From JAIBJN01 sp963839745 (GTDB lineage: Bacteria > Actinomycetota > Thermoleophilia > Gaiellales > Gaiellaceae), in the NCBI GenBank assembly GCA_963839745.1, contig CAWIWC010000005.1:434001-498000 (forward strand): 64,000 nucleotides of DNA, given 5' to 3'. Within the stretch, counting starts at the first letter, position 1. Every line of letters starts with the position of its first letter. The notes beneath the pieces were generated by a model that saw only the letters and a list, made by a program, of their open reading frames with translations, was not told where the DNA came from and searched no databases. The translations under genes were made by a program, and so were the position numbers. This document shows, in pieces, positions 49,352-58,285 of this stretch.

Positions 49352-51421
49352 TTGCCTCTCACCATCCTCGAGGGATCGACCTTCTGCGTCTCGGACGAGC
49401 GGGGCGACATCGTCGAGCCGACGATGGGCTTCTTCGCCCACGACACACGGTTCCTCTCGCGCTGGGCGCTGACGATCAACGGCGCGCGGCCGCTCATGCT
49501 CGCGTCGCGGCAGGTGGAGTACTACTCGGCGGCGTTCTTCCTCCGGAACCCGGTGGTCGGCGACCTCGAGAACGACGAGCTGTCAATCGGCCGCGAGCGC
49601 TTCGTCGGCGATTCGATGCAGGAGCACATCGTCGTCTCGAACCACTCGCGGCGGCGCATCTCCTTCGACCTCGCGCTCGAGCTCGGCAACGACTTCGCCG
49701 ACATCTTCGCGGTCAAGGAGTACGACTTCGCGCTCGGCGACCCTGAGCGCGCGAGGCCGCTTCCCCAGCCGGTGACGCCGGTCTACGAGGAAGGCGACAA
49801 CCAGTTCGTCATCGCCGTCAAGGAAGAGAACTTCCACGGCCTCACGCAGGTCATCCTCTCCGAGCGCGGCGAGGCCTCGGATTCGTCCGTGACCTACCGC
49901 GTGGAGCTCGAGCCGCGGGAGAGCTGGCGCCTGCGGGCCGACGTGATCCCGTCGGCCGAGGGTATGCCGACTGCGGCCGAGATCGTCGAGCGGCGTTTCG
50001 GCGACGAGCTCGCTCGGGTGCGCGCCTCGCTGGCGGCGTGGCAACTGCGCGTCCCGCAGATCCGCAGCTCCTGGGACGAGCTAACGCACACGTTCGGCCG
50101 CTCGGTCGCCGACCTGTCCTCGCTGCGCATGGACGAGGACCCGCGCCTGTCCGGCGCGCTGCCGGCAGCCGGGATGCCGTGGTTCATGACCGTCTTCGGG
50201 CGGGACACGATCATCACCTGTCTCCAGACGCTCCTCTTCGGGCCCGAGCTGGCGCAGAACGCGCTCGCCGTCCTGGCCGAGCTCCAGGCGACCGAGGACG
50301 ACCCGAACATCGACGCCGAGCCCGGCAAGATCGTCCACGAGGTGCGGCACGGCAAGGGCGCGCATGCGTGGTTCCCGCGCTACTACGGCACCGTGGACGC
50401 GACGCCGCTCTACCTCATCCTGCTTTCGGAGGTCTGGCGCTGGACGGATGACGCGGGGCTCGTGCGCGACCTGCGCGAGCCCGCGCTGCGCGCGCTCGAG
50501 TGGATCGACGAGCACGGCGACCTGGACGGGGACGGCTTCGTCGAGTACCAGAGGCGCTCCCCGCGCGGGCTGCTCCACCAGTCGTGGAAGGACTCGGGCG
50601 ACTCGCAGCTCTTCCATGACGGGCGGCAGGCCGAGCCGCCGATCGCGCCGTGCGAGGTGCAGGGCTACGTCTACGACGCCAAGGTCCGGCTCGCCGAGCT
50701 CGCGCGCGAGGTCTGGCGCGAGCGGGAGCTCGCCGAGCGGCTCGAGCGGGACGCCGAGGAGCTGCGCGCGCGCTTCGACAAGGCATTCTGGTGCGACGCG
50801 CGCGGTGGGTACTACGCGCTCGCCCTCGACGGGAACAAGGAGCCCGTGGACTCGCTGACTTCCAACGTGGGCCACCTGCTCTGGAGCGGCATCGTCCTTC
50901 CGGAGCGGGCCGACGCGGTCGTCGACCAGCTGATGGGGGAGGCGCTCTGGTCGGGCTGGGGCGTCCGCACGATGTCGGCCACCGATGCCGGCTTCAACCC
51001 GCTCGCGTACCACAACGGCACGGTGTGGCCGCACGACACGTCGCTGATCGCCTGGGGCCTCGCCCGCTACGGCCGCTGGCCCGAAGCGCACCGGATCATC
51101 CGGCGGATGCTCGACGCCGCGGCGTACTTCGACTACCAGTTGCCCGAGGTCTTCGCCGGGTTCTCGCGGACGGAAACGCCGTTCCCGATCCCCTATCCGA
51201 CCGCGGCGCGGCCGCAGGCGTGGGCCGCCGGCGCACCGGTGCTCCTGCTCCGCCTGCTGCTCGGGATCGAGCCCGACCGGCGCCGCCATGTGCTCGGCAC
51301 CATCGCGCCCGAGGACCTCCCGGCGTGGGCGGGGGCGATCCGGCTGACCGGCGTGCGCGCGTTCGACCGGACGTGGGACGTGCATCTCGACGGTGGGCGC
51401 GTCATGATCGACGAGGCATGA
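49352..51421 (+). CDS. Glycogen debranching enzyme-type protein (amylo-alpha-1,6-glucosidase family)
   Basis: A 689-residue protein with N-terminal GDE_N_bis domain (ILEGSTFCVSDERGDIVEP, GFFAHDTRFLSRW) and C-terminal (alpha/alpha)6 barrel (WFMTVFGRDTIITCLQTLLF, YHNGTVWPHDTSLIAWGLARYG). This family hydrolyses alpha-1,6 branches or related glucosides; actinomycete members often sit beside a GT4 gene, as here. TTG start. Stop overlaps the GT4 ATG. Confidence 0.88.
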   Translation: MPLTILEGSTFCVSDERGDIVEPTMGFFAHDTRFLSRWALTINGARPLMLASRQVEYYSAAFFLRNPVVGDLENDELSIGRERFVGDSMQEHIVVSNHSRRRISFDLALELGNDFADIFAVKEYDFALGDPERARPLPQPVTPVYEEGDNQFVIAVKEENFHGLTQVILSERGEASDSSVTYRVELEPRESWRLRADVIPSAEGMPTAAEIVERRFGDELARVRASLAAWQLRVPQIRSSWDELTHTFGRSVADLSSLRMDEDPRLSGALPAAGMPWFMTVFGRDTIITCLQTLLFGPELAQNALAVLAELQATEDDPNIDAEPGKIVHEVRHGKGAHAWFPRYYGTVDATPLYLILLSEVWRWTDDAGLVRDLREPALRALEWIDEHGDLDGDGFVEYQRRSPRGLLHQSWKDSGDSQLFHDGRQAEPPIAPCEVQGYVYDAKVRLAELAREVWRERELAERLERDAEELRARFDKAFWCDARGGYYALALDGNKEPVDSLTSNVGHLLWSGIVLPERADAVVDQLMGEALWSGWGVRTMSATDAGFNPLAYHNGTVWPHDTSLIAWGLARYGRWPEAHRIIRRMLDAAAYFDYQLPEVFAGFSRTETPFPIPYPTAARPQAWAAGAPVLLLRLLLGIEPDRRRHVLGTIAPEDLPAWAGAIRLTGVRAFDRTWDVHLDGGRVMIDEA

Positions 51422-52464
51422 GGATCGCCATCCTCTGTCCGGTGTGGTTCCCGGTCCCGCCGGTGGGTTACGGGGGGATCGAGTGGGTGGTGTCGCTGCT
51501 GGCCGACGGCCTGGCGGACGCGGGCCACGAGGTCACGCTCTTTGCGTCCGGTGACTCGGAGACGAAGGCCGAGCTCGAGTCGGTCTTCCCGACGGCGCCC
51601 TCGGAGCAGATCGGGAAGACCGCGACCGAGCTGCGGCACGCGCTCTCCTGCCTCGAGCGGGCGGGCGAGTTCGACATCGTCAACGACCACTCGGGCCCAC
51701 TGGCGGCGGCGATCGGCGGTGCGGGCGGGACTCCGCTCGTGCACACGGTGCACGGCCCGCTGACCGGGGCCGACGGGGAGCTCTACGCGTCGCTCGGCCG
51801 CGTGGCACCCGACGTCGGGCTGATCTCGGTCTCGTTGAACCAGCGCCGGCCGCAGCCCGACCTCCACTGGGTGGCGAACTGCCACAACGCCCTCGACCTC
51901 GACGCCTACCCGGTGCACTCCTCGCGCGGCGAGTACCTGCTCTTCCTCGGCCGCATGAGCGAGGACAAGGGCTGCCATCGCGCCGTCGAGGTCGCGCTGC
52001 AGGCGGGCGTCCCGCTCAAGATCGCCGGGAAGATGCGGGAGCCGGCCGAGCGGGAGTACTTCGAGACGTACGTCGCGCCGCACCTCGGCGACGGGATCGA
52101 GTACCTGGGCGAGACGAGCCACGGCAAGAAGGTCGCGTTGCTCCAGAACGCGCGGGCAACGCTCTTCCCCATCGAGTGGGAGGAGCCATTCGGGCTCGTG
52201 ATGATCGAGTCCATGGCGTGCGGGACGCCCGTGATCGCCACGCGCTGGGGCGCCGTGCCCGAGGTGATCGAGCACGGGCGCTCGGGGATCGTCGTCGACG
52301 ACTACCGCGAGATGGCCGACGCCCTTCCTGACGCTGACCGGATCGAGCTGATGGAGTGCCGCCGGTCGGTCGAGGAGCGCTTCTCCGCCGCGCGCATGGT
52401 GCGGGACTACGAGGAGGCGTACGAGGCCGTCCTCGCGGGAACCCGCGCCCGCTCCGAGGTGTAG
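51418..52464 (+). CDS. Glycosyltransferase family 4
   Basis: A 348-residue GT-B glycosyltransferase. N-terminal domain ILCPVWFPVPPVGYGGIEWVV; donor-binding C-terminal domain LLFLGRMSEDKGCHRAVEVA, PIEWEEPFGLVMIESMACGTPV with the EX7E motif. Probably transfers a sugar from a nucleotide donor to a glycan or glycolipid. ATGA overlap with the debranching enzyme implies a shared polysaccharide pathway, possibly alpha-glucan. Confidence 0.9.
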   Translation: MRIAILCPVWFPVPPVGYGGIEWVVSLLADGLADAGHEVTLFASGDSETKAELESVFPTAPSEQIGKTATELRHALSCLERAGEFDIVNDHSGPLAAAIGGAGGTPLVHTVHGPLTGADGELYASLGRVAPDVGLISVSLNQRRPQPDLHWVANCHNALDLDAYPVHSSRGEYLLFLGRMSEDKGCHRAVEVALQAGVPLKIAGKMREPAEREYFETYVAPHLGDGIEYLGETSHGKKVALLQNARATLFPIEWEEPFGLVMIESMACGTPVIATRWGAVPEVIEHGRSGIVVDDYREMADALPDADRIELMECRRSVEERFSAARMVRDYEEAYEAVLAGTRARSEV

Positions 52465-52471
52465 GGGCTGT

Positions 52472-53422
52472 GTGCGGCGTCGTCTTCCTCTGCTCGGTCT
52501 GACCGCGCTCCTCGTTGCCTCGTGCGACGGGGGCGGGACGGAGACGGTCACGGTGGTCGCGCCGCTGCCCTCGCCGCCTGCCGGCCGACTCGCAGTCGCG
52601 GCCGACGACGACATCGCGGTCGTCGAGGCGGACGGGAGCGGGCGAGAGGTCGTGGTCACGGCGCCCGGCGTTCAGTTCGACGCCGACTGGTCGCCGGACG
52701 GCCTGCGGCTCGTCTATCGCGACTCGAGCGCGGGGATCAACGTCAACGACGAGATCTACGTCGCCGCGGCGGACGGGTCCGGCGCGCGCAACCTGACCGC
52801 CAGCCCGACGAACGAGTGGTCGCCGGCCTGGTCGCCGGACGGCGAGCAGATCGCGTTCGCCTCCGACCGCGAAGGCGAGCTACGGATCTTCGTGATGGGC
52901 GCCGACGGCTCCGGCGTCCGGCGGGTCACCGACATCTGGGGCGAGTACCCGGCCTGGTCGCCGGACGGCACGCAGATCGCGTTCGCTTCCCACGTGGGCG
53001 GGAGGAGCCTCCACGGGGATCCGAACTACGACGTCTTCGTCGTCGGCGCGGACGGAAGCGGCCTTCGGCAGCTCACCGAGAGCCCTGCCTACGACATGTA
53101 CCCGACCTGGTCTCCGGACGGGACGCAGATCGCGTTCCATTCGACCCGGGCGACTCCGGCCGGCTTCGAGCCGCCTGCACGCGATCCCGAGCGGAATGCG
53201 GACTTCGACGTCTTCGTCGTCCCGGCCGACGGTGGCCGCGCGCGCAACCTCACGCGCGACTTCGAGCGGCAGCAGAAGTTCCCGGACTGGTCGCCCGACG
53301 GACGGTGGCTTGCGGTCGACGAAGAGGGCTCGGTCGTCCTCGTCCCTGCGGACGGGTCGGCGCGGATCGCGCGCCCGGACGGGCTGATCGGCAACTTCCC
53401 TGCCTGGGCGCCGGGGCGCTAG
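52472..53422 (+). CDS. PD40 (TolB-type) beta-propeller lipoprotein
   Basis: A 316-residue lipoprotein: signal with lipobox LLVASC followed by a propeller of at least five PD40 repeats, each with WSPDG (DADWSPDG, SPAWSPDG, YPAWSPDG, YPTWSPDG, FPDWSPDG). Such repeats act in protein binding at the cell surface. GTG start seven bases after the GT4 stop. Its stop shares CTAG with the convergent CGL gene. Partner unknown. Confidence 0.88.
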   Translation: MRRRLPLLGLTALLVASCDGGGTETVTVVAPLPSPPAGRLAVAADDDIAVVEADGSGREVVVTAPGVQFDADWSPDGLRLVYRDSSAGINVNDEIYVAAADGSGARNLTASPTNEWSPAWSPDGEQIAFASDREGELRIFVMGADGSGVRRVTDIWGEYPAWSPDGTQIAFASHVGGRSLHGDPNYDVFVVGADGSGLRQLTESPAYDMYPTWSPDGTQIAFHSTRATPAGFEPPARDPERNADFDVFVVPADGGRARNLTRDFERQQKFPDWSPDGRWLAVDEEGSVVLVPADGSARIARPDGLIGNFPAWAPGR

Positions 53423-54570
53423 GCCGAGGACTTCGAGCCGACCGCGGCGAGCGCCTGCTCGAGGTCGGCCACGAGGTCGGAAGCGGACTCGATCCCGACG
53501 GAGAGCCGGATGAGATTGCCCGGCGTCGCGAACGCCGACTCGGCGGTCGAGGCGTGGGTCATGTGCGCGGGCACCTCGATGAGGCTCTCGACGCCGCCGA
53601 GGCTCTCCGCGAGGGTCCAGACCTTCGTGCGGCGGACGATCGCCGTTGCCTCCTCCTCGCTTCCCGCGAGGAAGGAGATCATCCCGCCGAAGTCGCTCAT
53701 CTGGCGCGCCGCAATCTCGTGGCCCGGGTGGTCGGGGAGCCCGGGGTAGAGGACCTTCTCGACGGCCGGGTGCTCCGCGAGGAGCGCCGCGACAGCGCGG
53801 GCGTTCTCGCAGTGCCGTTCCATGCGGATGGCCAGCGTCTTCAGGCCGCGGAGGACGAGCCAGCAGTCGAACGGTCCCGGCACCGCGCCGAGGGACTTCT
53901 GCAGGAACTTGAGCCGCTCGGCCACCGTCGGGTCGTTGGTCGAGGCGAAGCCTCCGATGACGTCCGAGTGGCCGCTGAGGTACTTCGTGGTCGAGTGGAC
54001 GACGAGGTCGGCGCCAAGCTCGTGCGGGCGCTGCAGAAACGGTGTCGCGAAGGTCGAGTCGACGACCACCATCGCCCCCGCCGCGTGGGCTGCCTTCGTC
54101 GCCTTCTCGATGTCGATCAGGTTCAGGAGCGGGTTCGTCGGCGTCTCCAGCCAGACGATGCGGGTGGATTCGTCGAGGTGCTCCTCCAACCCGGCGTCGA
54201 TCTCGGCCGCCGAGAGAAATGTGAACCGGTACCCCTTTGGCTCGTAGACCTGGGAGAACAAGCGATACGTGCCGCCGTAGACGTCGTTCACCGAGATGAC
54301 GTGGTCGCCCGGCTCGAGCAGGTGCATGATCGTCGTCGTCGCGCCGAGCCCCGACGAGTACGCGAGCCCGTGGTCGGCGCCCTCGAGCGACGCGAGGCAG
54401 GTCTCGAGCGCCGTCCGCGTCGGGTTCCCCGCGCGTGAGTAGTCGTAGCCCTTGTTCACCCCGACGTCGTCCTGGAGGTAGGTCGACGTCTGGTAGATCG
54501 GCGTTATCACCGCCCCGGTCGCCGGGTCGGGCTCCTGCCCGTCGTGAATCGCCCGCGTCTCGAAATCCAC
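53419..54570 (-). CDS. Cystathionine gamma-lyase/synthase (Cys/Met metabolism PLP enzyme)
   Basis: A 383-residue fold-type I PLP enzyme. ETRAIHDGQEPDPATGAVITPIYQTSTY at the N-terminus, PLP lysine in HSTTKYLSGHSDVIGG, and SLGGVESL near the end are hallmarks of the MetB/MetC/CGL family. Because cystathionine beta-synthase lies upstream, gamma-lyase activity (cystathionine to cysteine) is the best guess. GTG start with TAGACT six bases before it. Confidence 0.9.
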   Translation of the reverse strand: MDFETRAIHDGQEPDPATGAVITPIYQTSTYLQDDVGVNKGYDYSRAGNPTRTALETCLASLEGADHGLAYSSGLGATTTIMHLLEPGDHVISVNDVYGGTYRLFSQVYEPKGYRFTFLSAAEIDAGLEEHLDESTRIVWLETPTNPLLNLIDIEKATKAAHAAGAMVVVDSTFATPFLQRPHELGADLVVHSTTKYLSGHSDVIGGFASTNDPTVAERLKFLQKSLGAVPGPFDCWLVLRGLKTLAIRMERHCENARAVAALLAEHPAVEKVLYPGLPDHPGHEIAARQMSDFGGMISFLAGSEEEATAIVRRTKVWTLAESLGGVESLIEVPAHMTHASTAESAFATPGNLIRLSVGIESASDLVADLEQALAAVGSKSSA

Positions 54571-54582
54571 AGCCTCAGTCTA
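54571..54582 (-). promoter_or_regulatory. Leaderless-type -10 before the CGL gene
   Basis: On the minus strand TAGACT (54582 to 54577) lies six bases before the GTG of the CGL gene, and no ribosome-binding site is seen. The gene can thus be transcribed separately from CBS, with the REP-like palindromes in between. Confidence 0.4.
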
Positions 54583-54588
54583 CGCAGC

Positions 54589-54728
54589 CCGTCCCCTCCG
54601 GACACGTCAGGGGTCAGACCCTGGGCGTGTCCGGGACGGACGGGCACCCCGCATGGTTGCGCCCGAAACGGGCGCTCACGCTCGACCTGCCTTGTCCCCG
54701 GCGGGCACGTCCCGGGGTCTGACCCCGG
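54589..54728. repeat. Two REP-like palindromic units between CBS and CGL genes
   Basis: Unit 1: arms CCGGACACG (54598-54606) and CGTGTCCGG (54626-54634) enclose an inner dyad GGGTC-A-GACCC. Unit 2: CCGGGGTC-T-GACCCCGG (54712-54728), a perfect 8-bp stem. Both share CACGTC followed by GGGGTC and GACCC in the same order, so they are copies of one family. The look resembles REP sequences mobilised by REP-associated tyrosine transposases; no transposase is in the window. They may terminate CBS transcription. Confidence 0.55.
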
Positions 54729-54759
54729 TCATGGCCGTGGGCGACGAGGCCGCGAAGGG

Positions 54760-56166
54760 CTAGACGCCGTCGGCCGAGCGGCCGTGCGCGAGGTACTCGA
54801 GGAGGTCGGCGCGCGTGAGGACGCCGACCGGGCGGCCCGCGCGGGCGACGATGACTGCCGGGTTGCCGGCGGAGAGATCGGCGAAGACGGTGTCCACGGA
54901 CTCGTCGATCTCCACCGCGGGGAGCGGGGGATCCATGGCCGCGGCGACCTCCTCGTCGAGGGCGTCGCGGCTGCGGAAGACGCGCTCGAGGAGGCCGCGC
55001 TCGCGGATCGAGCCGACGACGTCGGCGAGGCTCTCGCCGCCGCCGTCGTGCCGCACGACCGGGATCTGGGAGATGCTGTAGCGCTGCATGAGGTCGATCG
55101 CCTCGCCCACCTTCTGGTGCGACTCGACCGTGACGAGCTCGGGGATCGCGGGCTCTTCGCTCCGCTTGAAAGCGAGCACCTCCTCGATCGTCGGCGCCTG
55201 CGCCTCGCGCTCGAGGAAGCCGTGCTCCATGAGCCAGTTGTCGTCGTAGAGCTTCGAGAGGTAGCCGCGGCCGGAGTCGGGGATCAGCGTCACGATCGTC
55301 GAGCCGACGCCGAGGCGCTTCGCGATCTCGAGCATCGCCCACACCGCCGTCCCGCCCGAGCCGCCGACGAGCAGCCCTTCTTCGCGCGCGAGCCGCCGCG
55401 CGGTGCGGAACGAGTCGCCGTCGGACACCATGACGTACTCGTCCAGAAGAGACGGGTCGAACGTGGTCGGCCAGAAGTCCTCGCCGATGCCCTCCACGAG
55501 GTACGGGTGCACATTGTCGGGCTGCGAGAAGATCGAGCCCTCCGGGTCTGCGCCGACGACCAGCAGGTCGGGCTTCTGCTCCCGGAGGTAGCGCGCGACC
55601 CCGGAGATCGTCCCGCCCGTGCCGACCGAGAACACGATCGCGTCGAGCTCCCCGCCGGTCGCCTCCCAGATCTCGGGCCCGGTCGTCGCGTAGTGCGCCT
55701 GAGGGTTCGCCTCGTTCGAGTACTGGTCGGGCTTGAACGCGCCCGGGATCTCCTCGGCCAGCCGGTTGGAGACCGAGTAGTAGCTCTCCGGTGACTCCGG
55801 CGGCACCGCCGTCGGGCAGATGACGACCTCCGCGCCGTACCCGCGCAGGAGCGCCCGCTTCTCCTCGGCGATCTTGTCGGGCATGACGAACACGCAGCGG
55901 TAGCCCTTGATCGCCGCGGCGATCGCGAGGCCGACGCCCGTGTTGCCGCTCGTGGGCTCGACGATCGTGCCGCCGGGGCGCAGCTTCCCCTCGCGCTCGG
56001 CCGCCTCGATCATGCGGATCCCGATGCGGTCTTTCACGCTCCCGCCGGGGTTCATGTACTCGAGCTTGGCGAGCAGCGTCGCCCCGAGCTCGCGCCCGAC
56101 GCGCTGGAGGCGCACGAGCGGCGTGTTCCCGACGAGGTCGAGGACGGTCGGATACTCGGGCGCCAC
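54760..56166 (-). CDS. Cystathionine beta-synthase with C-terminal CBS domain pair
   Basis: A 468-residue fold-type II PLP enzyme. Catalytic part: GNTPLVRLQRV, PLP lysine in NPGGSVKDRIG, EPTSGNTGVGLA and the GTGGTISG phosphate loop. Residues about 335-460 form two CBS motifs (VTVESHQKVGEAIDLM, PVGVLTRADLLEYL), as in bacterial and eukaryotic CBS. Condenses serine with homocysteine to cystathionine. GTG start with TACGCT seven bases upstream on the minus strand, leaderless-like. With CGL it completes reverse transsulfuration. Confidence 0.92.
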   Translation of the reverse strand: MAPEYPTVLDLVGNTPLVRLQRVGRELGATLLAKLEYMNPGGSVKDRIGIRMIEAAEREGKLRPGGTIVEPTSGNTGVGLAIAAAIKGYRCVFVMPDKIAEEKRALLRGYGAEVVICPTAVPPESPESYYSVSNRLAEEIPGAFKPDQYSNEANPQAHYATTGPEIWEATGGELDAIVFSVGTGGTISGVARYLREQKPDLLVVGADPEGSIFSQPDNVHPYLVEGIGEDFWPTTFDPSLLDEYVMVSDGDSFRTARRLAREEGLLVGGSGGTAVWAMLEIAKRLGVGSTIVTLIPDSGRGYLSKLYDDNWLMEHGFLEREAQAPTIEEVLAFKRSEEPAIPELVTVESHQKVGEAIDLMQRYSISQIPVVRHDGGGESLADVVGSIRERGLLERVFRSRDALDEEVAAAMDPPLPAVEIDESVDTVFADLSAGNPAVIVARAGRPVGVLTRADLLEYLAHGRSADGV

Positions 56167-56179
56167 GTCGCTAAGCGTA
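56167..56179 (-). promoter_or_regulatory. Leaderless-type -10 before the CBS gene
   Basis: TACGCT on the minus strand (56179 to 56174) is followed by seven bases and the GTG of the CBS gene. No Shine-Dalgarno sequence is present. Confidence 0.35.
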
Positions 56180-56187
56180 GTGCAGCC

Positions 56188-57729
56188 CTAGTGGCGGAAG
56201 TGGCGGCGGGACGTGAAGACCATCAGTCCCCCGGCCGAGGCGATCGTCTCGACGACCTCGTCGTCCCGTTTCGAGCCTCCGGGCTGGATGAAGCCTGCCA
56301 CGCCGGCGTCGAGCGCGAGCTGCGGGCCGTCGGGGAACGGGAAGAAGGCATCCGAGGCGAGCACCGCACCCTGGAGGTCGTGGCCGTGCTCGGCGGCCTT
56401 CTCGAGTGCGAGGCGCACTGCGTCGACCCGGCTCATCTGCCCGCCGCCGACGCCGATCGCCTGCAGGTTCTTCGCGATCACGATCGCATTCGAGGCGACG
56501 TGCTTGGCCATGCGCCAGGCGAAGAGGAGGTCGCCCCAGGCGGTCTCGTCCGGGTGCCGCTCCGTCACGACCGACATCCCCTCGCGGTCGTCGATCTCGC
56601 TATCCGCGTCCTGGACGAGGAACCCGCCGAGAACGCGCCGATAGTCACGGTCCCCGGGCGTCGTCCCGCGCCGCTCGCGGTCGCGCAGGATCCGCAAAGA
56701 CTCCTTGGCGGCGAGCGCGGTCAGAGCTTCGTCGTCGTACTCGGGCGCGATCAGCACCTCGACGAACTGCTCGGCGAGCCGCGCGCCGAGCTCGCCGGAA
56801 ACCCTGCGGTTGAGCGCCACGACGCCGCCGTACGCGGAGACCGGGTCGGAGGCGAGGGCCTTTTCGTACGCCTCTTCGATCGAGGCCGCCACGGCGCAGC
56901 CGCAGGGGTTCGCATGCTTGACGATGGCGCAGCACGGCAGCGTGAACTCGCGCACGACAGACCGCGCGGCGTCGAGGTCGTTGAGGTTGTTGAACGAGAG
57001 CTCGCGGCCGCCGAGCTGCTCGACGCGCGAGAGGAGGTGGCGGCGCACGCCGGCCTCCGCGTAGTACGCCGCGCGCTGGTGCGGGTTCTCGCCGTAGACC
57101 AGCTCGTCCACGCGCTCGAGCGACAGAAGGAGCTGCGGCGGGAACGTCTCGATGTCCGCGAACCACGAGGCGATCGACGCCTCGTACGCCGCCGTGTGCG
57201 CGAAAGCCCCGGCCGCGAGCCGGCGACGGGTGTCCAGGTCGACGCCGCCGTTGCGGAGCCGGTCGAGGATCTCGCCGTACCGTTCGGGCTCGCAGAGGGG
57301 GACGACATCGACGAAGTTCTTCGCGGCCGCGCGCAGCAGCGCCGGCCCGCCGATGTCGATCATCTCGACCGCGTCCTCCTCGCGGACGTTGCGCCGCGCG
57401 GTCACGCTCTGGAACGGATAGAGATTGACGCAGACGAGGTCGAACGTGCGGATGCCCTGCTCCCGCAGCTCGTCGAGGTCGACCTCCCGCCCGCGCCGCG
57501 CGAGGATGCCCGCGTGGATGCGCGGGTGGAGCGTCTTCACGCGCCCGCCCAGCAGCTCGGGCACGTCGGTCAGCTCCTCCACGGGGACGACGTCGATCCC
57601 CAGCTCCGCGATGTACGCGGCCGTGCCGCCGCTCGCCACGATCTCGATGCCCATGTCGTTCAGCCCGCGCGCGAACACGTCGAGGCCGTCCTTGTCGAAC
57701 ACGGAGATCAGCGCTCGGGATACCTGCAT
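56188..57729 (-). CDS. purH: Bifunctional AICAR transformylase/IMP cyclohydrolase
   Basis: A 513-residue enzyme for the last two steps of IMP synthesis. N-terminal IMP cyclohydrolase (MGS-like) domain: RALISVFDKDGLD, IVASGGTAAYI, GRVKTLHPRIHAGIL. C-terminal transformylase: CAIVKHANPCGCAV and the final FIQPGGSKRDDEVVE. Start ATG seven bases after the purN stop, so it is third in the purM-purN-purH operon. Confidence 0.96.
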   Translation of the reverse strand: MQVSRALISVFDKDGLDVFARGLNDMGIEIVASGGTAAYIAELGIDVVPVEELTDVPELLGGRVKTLHPRIHAGILARRGREVDLDELREQGIRTFDLVCVNLYPFQSVTARRNVREEDAVEMIDIGGPALLRAAAKNFVDVVPLCEPERYGEILDRLRNGGVDLDTRRRLAAGAFAHTAAYEASIASWFADIETFPPQLLLSLERVDELVYGENPHQRAAYYAEAGVRRHLLSRVEQLGGRELSFNNLNDLDAARSVVREFTLPCCAIVKHANPCGCAVAASIEEAYEKALASDPVSAYGGVVALNRRVSGELGARLAEQFVEVLIAPEYDDEALTALAAKESLRILRDRERRGTTPGDRDYRRVLGGFLVQDADSEIDDREGMSVVTERHPDETAWGDLLFAWRMAKHVASNAIVIAKNLQAIGVGGGQMSRVDAVRLALEKAAEHGHDLQGAVLASDAFFPFPDGPQLALDAGVAGFIQPGGSKRDDEVVETIASAGGLMVFTSRRHFRH

Positions 57730-57736
57730 GCTGGGA

Positions 57737-58285
57737 CTAGGAGCGTAAGGCCCCGGCCAGATAGAGGCGCACGGCCTCGGGCAGGAGCCGGTGCTCGACC
57801 GCGTGGATGCGCTCGCGCAGGGTCTCGGGCGTGTCGCCCGGCTCGACGGGCACGGGCTCCTGGAAGATCGCCGGCCCGGAGTCCACGCCCTCGTCCACGA
57901 AGTGCACGGTCACGCCCGTCTCGGGCACGCCGGACGCGAGCGCGTCCTCGATCGGCGTCGTCCCCGGGAACGCCGGAAGGAGCGAGGGGTGGACGTTGAT
58001 CGCCGTCCAGCGCTCGACGAACGCGGGTGTCAGGAGGTGCATGTACCCGGCGCAGACCACGAGCTCGACCCCGAGGCCGGCGAGCCACTCGCTCATCGCG
58101 AGGTCGCGCTCCTCACGCGAGGCGTAGTCGCCGAGGTCGAAGATGCAGGTCGGGATGCCCGCGCGCTCCGCGCGCTCGAGGGCGCCCGCGCCGGCGACGT
58201 TCGAGGCCACCCCGGCGATCGGGAGCTCCTGGTCGATCAGCGCCTGGAGGTTCGAGCCGCGTCCCGAGACGAGGACGCCGATCAC
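57737..58285 (-). CDS. purN: Phosphoribosylglycinamide formyltransferase
   Basis: A 182-residue folate-dependent GAR transformylase: VLVSGRGSNLQALID at the N-terminus, then VCAGYMHLLTPAFVERW, NVHPSLLPAFPG with the catalytic Asn-His, and VTVHFVDEGVDSGPAI with the Asp. Slightly short (E. coli 212) but all catalytic motifs are present. GTG start overlaps the purM stop. Confidence 0.95.
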   Translation of the reverse strand: MIGVLVSGRGSNLQALIDQELPIAGVASNVAGAGALERAERAGIPTCIFDLGDYASREERDLAMSEWLAGLGVELVVCAGYMHLLTPAFVERWTAINVHPSLLPAFPGTTPIEDALASGVPETGVTVHFVDEGVDSGPAIFQEPVPVEPGDTPETLRERIHAVEHRLLPEAVRLYLAGALRS

